Shown here: positions 1-9,609 of the stretch, one piece after another
Numbering within the stretch: the stretch's first letter is position 1
How the letters are laid out: each line of letters starts with the position of its first letter
Source of the DNA: Sphingobacterium alkalisoli
GTDB lineage: Bacteria > Bacteroidota > Bacteroidia > Sphingobacteriales > Sphingobacteriaceae
DNA: 64,000 nucleotides
Direction: 5' to 3'
NCBI RefSeq assembly: GCF_005049105.1
Contig: NZ_SUKA01000004.1
Coordinates: forward strand, 62,001 to 126,000
Notes under the pieces: model-generated
The model's database searches: none
Seen by the model: only the letters and a program-made list of their open reading frames with translations
What the model was told of the DNA's origin: nothing
Position numbers and translations under genes: made by a program

Positions 1-693
1 ATATGAAACATATTCATTGGAAATGGTGAAGGCTGAATTTTTATATCTTTGAATGTATCGTTCTTTATCTGTTACTATATGAATCAAATAGTTAAAATTA
101 TTTTGTTGAAGAAATTCAGAGAACTTGGATATTAAATCTATTCGCTCTTTAACAAATGAACCTACGTAATACAAATCCAAGGTACATTCTTGAACAGATT
201 CAGAATTCAAGTAAAAATTAGTACACGGTAGAATATTAGGAACTAAATTCAGGTCATCTGGATCAAAAACGAAAAAGCGATCAAATAACGGAATTAATTT
301 TTGAATTGCAGGAAACCGGTGTACCCCATCCCATTGATAGCCAACCAATATTTTCGATTTTTCTTTTATGAGATTTACAACCTCAGCTGGATAAAAATCC
401 GCTCTTATCATAAGCGCAAAATCTACCTTATTCTTCAGAGAGCCCACAATTTTAGCGATATGTTTCCCATTGGCTTGGTACTTTAGTTGATTCTTATACG
501 ATTTATCGTTTAAAACGACTTTCCTAAACAAATTATACAATCTGTCCCAGATTCGCGCATACTTAAAACTATTTGAAAACGGAACCCCAATTACCGTGAA
601 ACCAAAATTTTCTAGTTCTTTTTTTAGTTCCCTATATAAAAACCAATCCGGCATTGCCAAAAGTATGGTTTTATCCTCTCCTATAAGCTCCAT
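1..693 (-). CDS. glycosyltransferase-like protein, partial at window edge
   Basis: A reading frame opens with ATG at 693 and stays open on the minus strand to base 1, giving 231 codons; the C-terminus lies outside the window. The start MELIGEDKTILLAMPDWFLY and a later FVFDPDDL stretch resemble CgeB/LPS-biosynthesis type glycosyltransferases with a Rossmann-like N-terminal half, but no diagnostic catalytic motif lies in the visible part. Its position at the edge of a run of glycosyltransferase genes supports a role in surface polysaccharide assembly. A promoter-like TATTTTTG lies just upstream. The coding call is firm; the family is a guess. Confidence 0.6.
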   Translation of the reverse strand, partial: MELIGEDKTILLAMPDWFLYRELKKELENFGFTVIGVPFSNSFKYARIWDRLYNLFRKVVLNDKSYKNQLKYQANGKHIAKIVGSLKNKVDFALMIRADFYPAEVVNLIKEKSKILVGYQWDGVHRFPAIQKLIPLFDRFFVFDPDDLNLVPNILPCTNFYLNSESVQECTLDLYYVGSFVKERIDLISKFSEFLQQNNFNYLIHIVTDKERYIQRYKNSAFTISNEYVSY

Positions 694-703
694 AAATTAA
701 TAA

Positions 704-735
704 CAAAAATATCTGATATTTATAAAAAAACGCAA
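704..735 (-). promoter_or_regulatory. Bacteroidota-type promoter of the first glycosyltransferase
   Basis: On the minus strand TATTTTTG (704-711) matches the Bacteroidota -7 consensus TAnnTTTG, and a TTG (733-735) lies 21 bases upstream, within the usual 17-23 spacing. It sits 10 bases before the ATG at 693, which implies a very short leader. Confidence 0.45.
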
Positions 736-879
736 TAAATAATTGAATAGTTACTCATTTGTCTGAAAATAGATATACTGGAACAAATAAAAGCATTTCG
801 AAATAAAAAGGGGCTATAAAATTTGGCAAGTCACAAAGATATACTGTATTGTGAATTATTCAACACAATTTTTATTTAC

Positions 880-887
880 TATTTTTG
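880..887 (+). promoter_or_regulatory. -7 promoter element TATTTTTG before the GT2-GT4 gene
   Basis: TATTTTTG fits TAnnTTTG and lies 37 bases upstream of the ATG at 925. No TTG is seen at the expected distance upstream, so only the -7 half is supported. The rest of 694-924 is AT-rich with no other recognisable signal. Confidence 0.35.
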
Positions 888-924
888 ATCCGAAGTATAT
901 CCTTTTATAGATAGAAATAAAAAA

Positions 925-2940
925 ATGGGAATCAGGGGGCCGATCCGGTATTTTGTACAAAAGCTTAGACGAATAGAACAGACAAAAAAAAGTCATCGCA
1001 TATCGATAGATAAACCGACGCTTGTCGACCGTATTCCTGTTATCTTTCCTGTTTTTTCAAAACCTTTTGCGTCAATAGTAATCGTATTTCACAACAATAA
1101 AACATTCATCAGAAACTGCTTATCATCCATAACGAAAAATCTGCCAAAACAAAGTTTCGAAGTCATAGTTATTGATGACAATAGTTCTGAAACCTTCGAT
1201 TTCTCAGATATTAAAAACATTCATCTGATCCACAACAAAACCACTTTAGGATTTTCTAAAAGTGTAAATTTAGGAATCGAAAATGCCCGAGGAGAGTATA
1301 TCTACCTCCTAGACAGTAATGCAATGGTTTTGGAAGGTTTTTTAGATGAATTAGTCGAAGTATTTGGAAAAAGCAATAATGTGGGAGCCGTTGGTTCTTT
1401 ATTATTGAATTCAGATGGCTCCTTACAAGAGGCAGGATCATTATTTTTGAAAGATTTCCAAAGTTCGCAGATCGTCGACATCCATCCATACTATCCGCAG
1501 GTAAATTATGTATATCAAGTAGATTTTTGCTCTTTTGACAGTATAATATTCAAACGTGTGTCACCAAACGGAGAGCTTAACTTCATTGATGAAACACCTC
1601 CATCCTCTTTTTTTAAAGAAGCTCCTTTTTGCCTCAGACTAAAACATGGTCAAGGGAAAGATATATTTATCAGTCCATTCTCAAGGGTTATTAGCTTTAA
1701 CGAACGAAATAATATAATACCGGCAGACAGTACTCTGTCCAATTATACGCATCACCGTAGCTTAAACGAAAGATGGAACCGTCACTTATCAGTAATACAA
1801 GCGAAAGAAAGGCGGGAACGATTCTCTGAATTATACAACAATAAGACGATTGTGTTTTTTCACGACCGAATCCCTGAATACGACCGATATTCCGGAGATT
1901 TAAGGCTAACAGAAATAATTACAGCTTTTAAAAATCTAGGGTATCATATTACATTAATTACACCTAAAAACAGGATAGATAACCCTTATAATGCTTTTTT
2001 TCAAAAACTTGGAGTCTGTGTATTCTATGAATACAAGCTGTTTAATGAATTAAATAACTTTTCAAATGGAATTCCTGCCGGTGCTTCTATTTGCTGGCTT
2101 TCAACGGCTTCCATGTTTATAAAATATTATAACGTGGCAAAAAAATATTGGCCGGAAGCTAAACTAGTATTTGATATGGTTGACATCCATCACCTTAGAT
2201 TCAAACGAGCTTTGGAACACGACCCTAATAGCAAATTTTTCAAAAATGAGTATGCTAGGAATTTAGTTTTGGAAAAGAGGGCTTCGCAAAAAGCTGATAT
2301 TACCATCCCAATTTCCCAACAAGAGGCTGAATATATGGATCAATTTTGTTCGCCAAAAAAAATGATCGTAATTTCCAATATTCATTATCCTAAGGTAAAA
2401 CTAAGTGAAATTACAAATTTCGAAAAGCGAGATGGTTTATTCTTTATTGGATCACTCCACCACCCTAACATCGATGCAGTCCAATTTCTGATAAATGAGA
2501 TCATGCCCGCTGTGTGGGAAACTCTACCAAACATCAAGCTACATATTGTAGGGAATCTCAATAAGGTAATGAAAGAAATAAAACATCCTAATATAAAGTT
2601 CTACGGTCACGTTCCTGATGTCAGCGTACATTTCTTAAAACATAAAATTATGGTTGCTCCTTTGCGATCGGGCGCAGGTGTCAAGGGAAAAATAGGTCAA
2701 GCATTCGAATACTATCTACCCGTGGTAACAAGTACAATTGGCGCAGAAGGGATGAGTCTAGTAGATGGAGAAAATGCGCTTCTAGCCGAAACGGCGCAAC
2801 AATTTGCTGATAAGATAATACGACTATATACCGACAAACAACTATGGATCTCTCTTGGATCTAATTCTAAAAATAGTCTGAGACCTTTTTCTAAAGAAAC
2901 ACTGTTAAAAAGAATTCAAGAAATAGAAAAGAATGATTAA
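925..2940 (+). CDS. bifunctional GT2-GT4 glycosyltransferase
   Basis: Predicted cytoplasmic glycosyltransferase of 671 residues with two catalytic modules. Residues from about 48 to 270 form a GT-A (GT2) domain, with FASIVIVFHNN, then VIDDNSSE near 82 and LLDSNAM near 128 where family members usually carry a DxD-like turn. Residues from about 308 to 665 form a GT-B (GT4) domain, starting IVFFHDR and containing APLRSGAGVKGKIGQAFEYY near 577, the nucleotide-sugar loop. Such fusions occur in Bacteroidota capsule and O-antigen loci and may add two successive sugars. The ATG at 925 follows an A-rich leader. Donor and acceptor cannot be deduced. The first domain's DSN in place of DxD may weaken metal binding. 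Confidence 0.85.
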   Translation: MGIRGPIRYFVQKLRRIEQTKKSHRISIDKPTLVDRIPVIFPVFSKPFASIVIVFHNNKTFIRNCLSSITKNLPKQSFEVIVIDDNSSETFDFSDIKNIHLIHNKTTLGFSKSVNLGIENARGEYIYLLDSNAMVLEGFLDELVEVFGKSNNVGAVGSLLLNSDGSLQEAGSLFLKDFQSSQIVDIHPYYPQVNYVYQVDFCSFDSIIFKRVSPNGELNFIDETPPSSFFKEAPFCLRLKHGQGKDIFISPFSRVISFNERNNIIPADSTLSNYTHHRSLNERWNRHLSVIQAKERRERFSELYNNKTIVFFHDRIPEYDRYSGDLRLTEIITAFKNLGYHITLITPKNRIDNPYNAFFQKLGVCVFYEYKLFNELNNFSNGIPAGASICWLSTASMFIKYYNVAKKYWPEAKLVFDMVDIHHLRFKRALEHDPNSKFFKNEYARNLVLEKRASQKADITIPISQQEAEYMDQFCSPKKMIVISNIHYPKVKLSEITNFEKRDGLFFIGSLHHPNIDAVQFLINEIMPAVWETLPNIKLHIVGNLNKVMKEIKHPNIKFYGHVPDVSVHFLKHKIMVAPLRSGAGVKGKIGQAFEYYLPVVTSTIGAEGMSLVDGENALLAETAQQFADKIIRLYTDKQLWISLGSNSKNSLRPFSKETLLKRIQEIEKND

Positions 2941-2956
2941 TTCCCGCTTTTTACTT

Positions 2957-4111
2957 CTAATCTAGAAATACATTATCCAATACATTTTTTTCGGCTTCCG
3001 TAGAATAATGCAGCCTATGAAAATTTAATCCGTACCGTTCGTGCATTTGATAATAGTCTTCATCGGACAACAAACGTCGAATTTGATATGCAAACTCCGC
3101 TGCTGAATCGGCAACTATGCACCCATTTTCACTTTTATTAACGAGACCGTCCACGCCCCTCCGCGTCGTAACTACGGGCAATCCGTAGGATAGAGACTCT
3201 AGTACCTTAATCTTGATGCCCGTACCAGAAAGCATAGGGCAGATAGTTAGCTTACTGTAACGATATAGTTGATCAACATCCTCGACTATACCCAACTTCA
3301 CCACTCCTTCATAATCTCCTATTTTAGTGCATATAGGACCGGCAATATAAGTTTTTACACCATTCAACTGGGGTAGCACCTCTGACAAATACCATTCTAT
3401 ACTCCTTTGATTGTGCGGGTTATCACTTGCTACATACACGACATCAAATCGAACATCCCTATTCCTAATCATTCGCTTTGGAAACGAAACCGGAATAAGG
3501 GTGACTTTATTCGCATCAGTAAATTGTTCAAAAATATATTGCTCTTCAACAGAATATGTCCAAATTTCATCGAACTTATTGAGCACCTTAATCTCCTTTT
3601 CCAGTTGTTTTCCAATTAAATTTTTGGAAGATTGGTCTTTAAACTGTAAAGTCATAAAATCATGGGTATCTAAAATTAGATACGCACCCATACTTCGATC
3701 TACTAGATTACCCCATGTCGCATAGCTTACTACAACAATATCATACTTACTCTTTTCGATAATTCGGCGAACCTGTTTTCGATAGTGAAAAGTCGTTAAA
3801 TCAATTGGATTTTTTATGGCAAAAAGCTTGGGGATTTTATACTCGATTATATATTTAAAGATTTTTTTTGAAGGGACCTTTCGCTCTATTAGATGTAAGG
3901 ATATGTGAGGAAAGCGAACTTTAAACTGCTTTATTTCCTTCTCTGTCCATTCGTCCCAGTGTAATACTGATGCAAAATCTACTTCTAAAGTTTCATGATT
4001 TCTTTCAAAATAATCCAGCATTTGATTGCATCTGGTCACGTTACCCGCTTTCCCTATTAAAGGGTTATTTGGCATAATATATAAAATACGCTTCTTCTTT
4101 TTTATAACCAT
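2957..4111 (-). CDS. GT4 family glycosyltransferase
   Basis: A GT-B fold glycosyltransferase of about 384 residues. The N-terminus KKRILYIMPNNP is a typical first Rossmann strand, and PMLSGTGIKIKVLESLSYGL near residue 295 is the GT4 donor-binding segment; IVADSAAEFAYQIRRLL closes the C-terminal domain. The ATG at 4111 was chosen over a GTG at 4153 because it immediately precedes the conserved strand and the GTG would add a poorly conserved 14-residue tail. It converges on the GT2-GT4 gene with only 16 bases between their ends. Substrate unknown; a role in surface polysaccharide assembly is inferred from context. Confidence 0.82.
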   Translation of the reverse strand: MVIKKKKRILYIMPNNPLIGKAGNVTRCNQMLDYFERNHETLEVDFASVLHWDEWTEKEIKQFKVRFPHISLHLIERKVPSKKIFKYIIEYKIPKLFAIKNPIDLTTFHYRKQVRRIIEKSKYDIVVVSYATWGNLVDRSMGAYLILDTHDFMTLQFKDQSSKNLIGKQLEKEIKVLNKFDEIWTYSVEEQYIFEQFTDANKVTLIPVSFPKRMIRNRDVRFDVVYVASDNPHNQRSIEWYLSEVLPQLNGVKTYIAGPICTKIGDYEGVVKLGIVEDVDQLYRYSKLTICPMLSGTGIKIKVLESLSYGLPVVTTRRGVDGLVNKSENGCIVADSAAEFAYQIRRLLSDEDYYQMHERYGLNFHRLHYSTEAEKNVLDNVFLD

Positions 4112-4503
4112 TTTCTTGTAAAAGGATCCTATGACTGTGGACCTAAAAAACACCTTTAATTAATAACATGGGAAAAGTCACATTTTATTACAAGTATTAA
4201 ATGCTAACAAACTTCACCAATGCTGTTATATAACGAAAAAACACTTTTAAACGCTTCAAGTAATCTTAAATAAAAAGATATCTCTTTAAAAGTTAGCTGA
4301 CTAAATTAATAAAAACATTCATCTGGTACGATCAAGATTTCTATACTTCAATATATTTAAATTTTCCCAGCACAAGTCCATTGACGATTAAAAAATCCTC
4401 AATTTTCTATTCCATTCTAAATGTACTGACTATTCTGTATTTTTGCATCATTCCGGTTACAGATCAATAACAAAAACACAACCAGAATTAACAAAACGTT
4501 ACA
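4112..4503. other. divergent intergenic region between two glycosyltransferase genes
   Basis: About 390 bases, strongly AT-rich, with no credible coding frame. The only recognisable signal is TATTTTTG at 4438-4445, a match to the Bacteroidota -7 element TAnnTTTG, placed 58 bases upstream of the GT2 start at 4504. Nothing else is supported. Confidence 0.5.
4438..4445 (+). promoter_or_regulatory. -7 promoter element TATTTTTG for the GT2 pair
   Basis: Exact TAnnTTTG match 58 bases before the ATG at 4504, in an otherwise featureless AT-rich spacer. No clear TTG partner is found at 17-23 bases upstream. It would drive both tandem GT2 genes, which are translationally coupled. Confidence 0.4.
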
Positions 4504-5325
4504 ATGCTAAAAAAATGCTCGCTTATCATATCTACATACAATTGGCCAGAAGCTTTAGAGTTAACATTATTGAGCATACAACAACAAACAATTATGCCAT
4601 CCGAGGTAATAATTGCCGATGATGGCTCTAGCAATCCGACAAAAAAAATAATCGACTCATTTAAAAACAAGTTTCCGGTTCCCATTATTCATGTATGGCA
4701 TGAAGATAACGGATTTAGACTTGCTACCATTCGCAACAAGGCTTTCTCCCACGCGTCGACAGATTACATTATCCAGATTGATGGAGACGTAATCTTACAT
4801 AAAAGGTTTATTGAGGATCATGTCTTGGCCGCAAAAAAAGGACGGTTGCTACAAGGTTCAAGGGTACTATTAGGACCGACTTACTCAAAAACACTATTAG
4901 ATCGAAAAAGTGTAGAGGTTAATATTTTACAAACCGATATAAAACGGCGGGAAAATGGCTTTCGATCCATATTTTTATCTAATTATCTTTTGACTAAATA
5001 CAAAAACCGTTATCCGGAGTATTACGCACGAGGAGCAAATATGTCCTTTTGGTTAGCAGATATTATAGCAATAAATGGATACAATGAAAATTTTGAAGGC
5101 TGGGGCCATGAGGATAGCGATCTGACACTACGATTGATAAACAATGGCGTAAAAAAGTCTGTCATTAAATTTGCGGCAATCGTATATCATATTTACCACA
5201 TCGAGCAAAAAAAGGGCGATCTGGAAGATAAGAATAAACAATTATTGGAGGATACGCGACGGACACGTATATCCTGGACATCATTCGGCATGGACAAATA
5301 TTTAAAAGATGGCAATCAAAAATGA
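4504..5325 (+). CDS. GT2 glycosyltransferase with galactosyltransferase-type C-terminus
   Basis: A 273-residue GT-A enzyme. It shows the GT2 start SLIISTYNWPEALE, IIADDGSS near residue 36, the metal-binding QIDGD near 92, and GWGHEDSDLTLRL near 199, the hallmark of the Glyco_transf_7C galactosyltransferase module in which the ED pair supplies acid/base residues. The stop overlaps the next ATG by four bases (ATGA), so the two genes are translationally coupled. The downstream neighbour is clearly a paralogue. It probably adds a hexose or N-acetylhexosamine to a surface glycan; the exact sugar is unknown. Confidence 0.88.
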   Translation: MLKKCSLIISTYNWPEALELTLLSIQQQTIMPSEVIIADDGSSNPTKKIIDSFKNKFPVPIIHVWHEDNGFRLATIRNKAFSHASTDYIIQIDGDVILHKRFIEDHVLAAKKGRLLQGSRVLLGPTYSKTLLDRKSVEVNILQTDIKRRENGFRSIFLSNYLLTKYKNRYPEYYARGANMSFWLADIIAINGYNENFEGWGHEDSDLTLRLINNGVKKSVIKFAAIVYHIYHIEQKKGDLEDKNKQLLEDTRRTRISWTSFGMDKYLKDGNQK

Positions 5326-6122
5326 AAAAAATCCCCACCATTAGTCTAATCGTATCGACATATAATTGGCCGGAAGCTTTGGAGAAATGCATACAGAGTA
5401 TTTTAAAACAGACGCAGCTTCCAAATGAAATCCTTATAGCGGATGATGGTTCAGAAGACGCTACCCAAGAAATTATTGAAAGATTAAAACAGGAATCTCT
5501 AATACCTATTGTCCACGTATGGCATCCGGATAATGGATTTCGATTAAGCGCTATACGTAATAAAGCTATTTCTCAAGCCAGATACGATTATATCATACAA
5601 ATAGATGGAGACATTATTATAGATCGGAACTTTGTAGTCGATCATTTGGCGTTATCTCAAAAAAAAGCGTTCTTATGTGGTAGCCGTGTACTTCTCTCGG
5701 AAGCATATAGTGCACAACTTCTGAGTCAACCTATTGTTGAAAATCTCAATAAGCTCAACTTCCCGTTGGGATCTATTTTGAACAGTTTGAGAATTCCATT
5801 CCTTTCGGAGTTAATGGCAGATCGCTATAAAAAAAATCAACCTCGGGCACTAAGGGGATGCAACATGTCTTTTTGGAAAAACGATCTTATTGAGATAAAC
5901 GGATACAACGAATCCATTCAGGGCTGGGGCAGTGAAGACGCCGAGCTCGCCATCCGTTTAATCAACAACGGTATCAAAAAAAGATTTCTAAAATTCGGAG
6001 CGATAGCTTATCATATTTTTCATAAAGAGAACAGCAAATCCAATCTTCAGGAGAATGAAATAGTTTTTCGGCATGCTGTCGAAAACCAAACAACATGGAT
6101 AACACAGGGCATCAAAAGTTAG
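5322..6122 (+). CDS. GT2 glycosyltransferase, paralogue of the preceding gene
   Basis: 266 residues with the same layout as the gene before it: STYNWPEALEKC at the N-terminus, ILIADDGS near 40, QIDGD near 93 and GWGSEDAELAIRL near 201. The two proteins match over nearly their whole length (for example HVWHxDNGFRL and RxxNMSFW in both), and the DNA around STYNWPEALE is almost identical, so this is a local tandem duplication followed by divergence. The start overlaps the upstream stop by four bases. It converges on the GT4 gene at 6132 with nine bases between ends and no obvious terminator. Confidence 0.88.
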   Translation: MKKIPTISLIVSTYNWPEALEKCIQSILKQTQLPNEILIADDGSEDATQEIIERLKQESLIPIVHVWHPDNGFRLSAIRNKAISQARYDYIIQIDGDIIIDRNFVVDHLALSQKKAFLCGSRVLLSEAYSAQLLSQPIVENLNKLNFPLGSILNSLRIPFLSELMADRYKKNQPRALRGCNMSFWKNDLIEINGYNESIQGWGSEDAELAIRLINNGIKKRFLKFGAIAYHIFHKENSKSNLQENEIVFRHAVENQTTWITQGIKS

Positions 6123-6131
6123 AATCGTTAT

Positions 6132-7376
6132 TTAAGAACGTGTAACTGTCTGAATCAGTTCATTCCATTGGGATAAAATATGCTCAGGGGTATGTTTCCT
6201 AATTGCAAAATGAGCGTTCATTCCCATTCGTTGCCTCAGCCCGCTATCCTGTACCATCATCTCCAGATGACTGCGCATTTCGGCTAGATCAGCGGCTAAA
6301 AAACCATTTTTGCCGTGTTCAATCATTTCATTTACACCACAACAGTCGGTAAGTCCCACGCTAGGAAGCCCCACATACATCGCCTCTGCTAGTGCTAAAG
6401 GAAAACCTTCATGTCTGCTAGGAAAAATAAAAATATCGCCTTGTTGCAAGACTTGCGACGGTTGATCTGTAAATCCCTTTAAAAATATTCGATTTTCAAG
6501 ATTTGCATCCTTTATTTTCTGGAACAATACAGCGTAATCTTCTCCTTCGCCCCAAAATTCTAAATCCCAATCAGGATACTTATGAGCTATTTCCCCGAAA
6601 GCTTCAATAGCTATATGTTGCTGTTTATGACTGCCGACCAAGCGTCCCAGATGCAAAATTTTATATCTATCTTTCTCTTCTAAATGGTCCACCACATTAG
6701 TATCCCCCATATCCAATATAGGATTAGGAATAGTTCGGCTTATGCCATTAAACGTGGGTGGTAAAAAATCTTGATAACTATCAAATAGTACCTGAATACC
6801 CGCTAAATTTTTAAAAGCATCCTTCAGCAACGACATTTCCAGCTCGCTTCTATACCATAATACATCGGTATAATCGTGGTCAGGTCGTCCATTCGTCGAG
6901 TTAATAATAGGAATATTAATATTGTTCTTGTAAGTCAATTCTAGTACAGAACTGATGGTCATTGTTACTATTAAATCAGGTCGAGTGTGATCAAGATAAG
7001 ATTTCCAGACTTCACTTCGATGGCTTAAATTAAATTCATGCAAGCCGTCTTTGCCTCCATACCGTACATACCTCACTTTATTGAACAGTTTTGCGTATTT
7101 TTTACGAAGTTTATACTTTATCCATAGCAATGGATTTTTTCCTCTGTAATTAATTAAAGGCTTTATTTTTTTCTGTATGGCTGTTTTATCATAAATATTA
7201 GTGACGACAACTCTTTCATCCAAGGGAAATATGGGATCTCCTTCAATATTCTCGTTAGTAGCAATCTCTACCTGCCAGCCAAAAGTTACGAAACCATTAG
7301 CTAAAAAGCAGCAAATCCGCTCTGTCCCTCCTGATCCATTAATGAAACTCTCGTGTTGAACCAATAGTATTTTCAT
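6132..7376 (-). CDS. GT4 family glycosyltransferase
   Basis: A GT-B glycosyltransferase of about 414 residues. MKILLVQHESF begins the first Rossmann domain, and GSGGTERICCFLANGF (about 12-27) is the acceptor-side glycine loop found in GT4 enzymes. ILHLGRLVGSHKQQ near 235 starts the donor domain, and PSRHEGFPLALAEAMYVGLP near 314 carries the EX7E retaining-GT4 motif. The start was placed at the ATG at 7376, five bases after the upstream gene's stop, rather than at an in-frame ATG at 7427 that would overlap that gene. It forms a two-gene unit with the GT2 gene upstream. Donor sugar not determined. Confidence 0.87.
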   Translation of the reverse strand: MKILLVQHESFINGSGGTERICCFLANGFVTFGWQVEIATNENIEGDPIFPLDERVVVTNIYDKTAIQKKIKPLINYRGKNPLLWIKYKLRKKYAKLFNKVRYVRYGGKDGLHEFNLSHRSEVWKSYLDHTRPDLIVTMTISSVLELTYKNNINIPIINSTNGRPDHDYTDVLWYRSELEMSLLKDAFKNLAGIQVLFDSYQDFLPPTFNGISRTIPNPILDMGDTNVVDHLEEKDRYKILHLGRLVGSHKQQHIAIEAFGEIAHKYPDWDLEFWGEGEDYAVLFQKIKDANLENRIFLKGFTDQPSQVLQQGDIFIFPSRHEGFPLALAEAMYVGLPSVGLTDCCGVNEMIEHGKNGFLAADLAEMRSHLEMMVQDSGLRQRMGMNAHFAIRKHTPEHILSQWNELIQTVTRS

Positions 7377-7380
7377 TCGC

Positions 7381-8415
7381 TTAAAATTTCGCATTAACCT
7401 TCTTCCGTAAACTTCTTCTAAAACCACTCAGTGGAACAAATCGCACTAAAAACAAATAAAATTTCTTAATTACCCGCCTACTTTTAACGTATTTGTAATA
7501 CCGCTTATCAAATTCATTATGGGTGGATGAATAAACAAAATCTAAAAAAGGTACACTTAATTTTACTTTATCTTTTTCTGGAAGATAAGGAAGGACATGC
7601 TTAAACATAAAATCTGTAATCAAACCGTGTAGATATTGTTTCTGGGAATCATCCAATTCGAGCGCCAAATACCTAAATTCAAATGGTTCGTGCTCTACGA
7701 AACGAGCTAAATGTAAGGAATGCGACTTTTGCGGATCATATTTAGTATAAAATCTTACTAGAATATCAAACCACAGTGGAATCTGACGTAATACTTTCCA
7801 ACTTTGTTTTTTGATTTTACTATGATTTTGATTCGGATGTTGTCTATAATTATATATCCCCTGTGGATTAAGCGATACATGATCTGTCAATAACAAAAGT
7901 TGATGAGAAAATACCCCGTCTTCTCCCGGCTGGATATTTTCGGGGAACCTCACTTCCGGATATTTACGCAGAAAATCCATACGTAACATCTGCGCCCAAG
8001 TGGAAAGCACCCTTACCTTTTGAAACCGCTTACAAAAATAGTCACCTATTACGACGAGATCGCTATTATTCCTTTTTGCAGTATCATATGAACTTTTTAT
8101 AAAACCTTTATCTATGGTATCATCTGAATCCATAAAAAAAACATATTCTCCACGTGCCATTTCTAGCCCCTTGTTTCTAGCTATAGAAACTCCAGAATTT
8201 TCTTGATCAAGATATTTTATTCGTTGATCCTTTAGAGTAAATGCTTTACAGATTAAATCCGATTCATCAGTACTACCGTCATTTACCAAGATAAGTTCAA
8301 GATCTTGAAGGCTTTGGTTCAAAACGCTTTCAATTGCCTCTTGCAAAAAATCCGCTGTATTATAGACAGGCATGACGACAGAAACCTCAACCGTTCGCTT
8401 TACTAAATTCTCCAT
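7381..8415 (-). CDS. GT2 family glycosyltransferase
   Basis: 344 residues. The N-terminal half is a canonical GT2 domain: VSVVMPVYNTADFLQEAIES, then VNDGSTDESD near 42 and FFMDSDDTID near 92, the metal-coordinating DxD equivalent. QPGEDGVFSHQLL near 160 carries the ED catalytic pair. The basic C-terminal region (about 280-344) is typical of EpsJ/CapG-type enzymes that associate with membrane lipid acceptors. It is first in a minus-strand pair with the GT4 gene. On the minus strand TAATTTCG, a near match to the -7 element, lies shortly upstream of the ATG. Confidence 0.87.
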   Translation of the reverse strand: MENLVKRTVEVSVVMPVYNTADFLQEAIESVLNQSLQDLELILVNDGSTDESDLICKAFTLKDQRIKYLDQENSGVSIARNKGLEMARGEYVFFMDSDDTIDKGFIKSSYDTAKRNNSDLVVIGDYFCKRFQKVRVLSTWAQMLRMDFLRKYPEVRFPENIQPGEDGVFSHQLLLLTDHVSLNPQGIYNYRQHPNQNHSKIKKQSWKVLRQIPLWFDILVRFYTKYDPQKSHSLHLARFVEHEPFEFRYLALELDDSQKQYLHGLITDFMFKHVLPYLPEKDKVKLSVPFLDFVYSSTHNEFDKRYYKYVKSRRVIKKFYLFLVRFVPLSGFRRSLRKKVNAKF

Positions 8416-8586
8416 TCTCAGCGCGAAATTACGTAATTATTTCCAATGGTTATACTGGTTCCGCGTCGAGAATAGTACATCTTATCTGCGTAAAAAGCTT
8501 ATTGATAATTGTGTAAGAGCTATAGTTACACCTTATCAAAAAGTTACTATATTTAGCCCCATTTTGATGAGTAAGACAAACAGATT

Positions 8587-9609
8587 TTGACAGATAGAAA
8601 CTACAATTTACTAGTCACTGTCTTTATGACAGCATATAACTCCTCATCGTATATCGGTGAAGCAATAAACAGCATTTTAAAACAATCTTATTCTCACTTC
8701 GAGTTTATAATCGTCAACGACGGCTCTACGGATAATACACAGAAAATTATCGATAGTTTCGACGACAAACGAATAAAATGCATACAAAACCCCACAAATC
8801 AGGGACTATCTGTCTCTAGAAATATAGCTTTAAAAGAAGCCAATGGAGTCTATCTAGCAATTTTAGACAGCGATGACATCGCCTTTCCTGACCGGTTAGA
8901 AAAACAGGTCAGTCATCTTGAGAAAACGCCTGATCTTGCCTTACTCGGCGGAAAAGCCGTTATTATAGATAGCTTTGGAAACGAAACCGGTGAAATATTG
9001 GAAATCCCTCACCAATCCGAAAATGTACATGCGTTATTATTTTTTAAAAACAAATTCGTGCATTCCAGTGTCATGATGCGGACGGCTGTTTTTAAAGAAA
9101 TGGGAGGTTATCAAAGCGAAGGACTAGGAGAAGATTATGACCTTTTCGTACGCATATCACATCAATATAAGGTCGATAACTTACCTGAATACCTCGTAGC
9201 ATACAGAAAACATCCTACCAATATATCCAAAACTGGACATTCTGATGAACACCGTGAGCTTTTTCCGATAAAAGCAAAACAGTTAAAAGCGCTGCACATA
9301 CCAGACAAAATAGAATATCTCCATATCCTGATTAGTGACATTCGAAAGTTAGATTATTCTGTTGCATATTTTGCAGATTTCTATTGCTTACTCATTGAAC
9401 AAAACCTAAAACTGAATTTATACAATTCTGATTTGTTTGGCAGGTTAATATTTCAACAATGGTATGATGTCGTTCGATTAAAAAGTGAATCTAAAGCCTT
9501 CTTTTTACTCTTCAAAAAACCTATTTTTAAATGGGAGTATGTTACGTTCAAGCAAATAAGAAAAACATTTAAGCTATCATTGAAATATTTATTCAGAATA
9601 AAGAAATGA
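8587..9609 (+). CDS. GT2 family glycosyltransferase with TTG start
   Basis: 340 residues. The GT2 signature is clear: VTVFMTAYNSSSYIGEAINS, VNDGSTDNTQKI near 42, LAILDSDDIAFP near 94 and GLGEDYDLFVRI near 178. The frame closes only 15 bases upstream at a stop (8572), and the best start is TTG at 8587, since no ATG precedes the conserved strand. The 3' end overlaps the next gene by four bases (ATGA), coupling it to the fucosyltransferase. The lysine- and aromatic-rich C-terminus suggests peripheral membrane association. Confidence 0.87.
   Translation: MTDRNYNLLVTVFMTAYNSSSYIGEAINSILKQSYSHFEFIIVNDGSTDNTQKIIDSFDDKRIKCIQNPTNQGLSVSRNIALKEANGVYLAILDSDDIAFPDRLEKQVSHLEKTPDLALLGGKAVIIDSFGNETGEILEIPHQSENVHALLFFKNKFVHSSVMMRTAVFKEMGGYQSEGLGEDYDLFVRISHQYKVDNLPEYLVAYRKHPTNISKTGHSDEHRELFPIKAKQLKALHIPDKIEYLHILISDIRKLDYSVAYFADFYCLLIEQNLKLNLYNSDLFGRLIFQQWYDVVRLKSESKAFFLLFKKPIFKWEYVTFKQIRKTFKLSLKYLFRIKK

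Noticed and set aside
301..486. Plus-strand open frame of 61 codons
   Set aside because: It lies antisense to the partial glycosyltransferase that covers 1-693.
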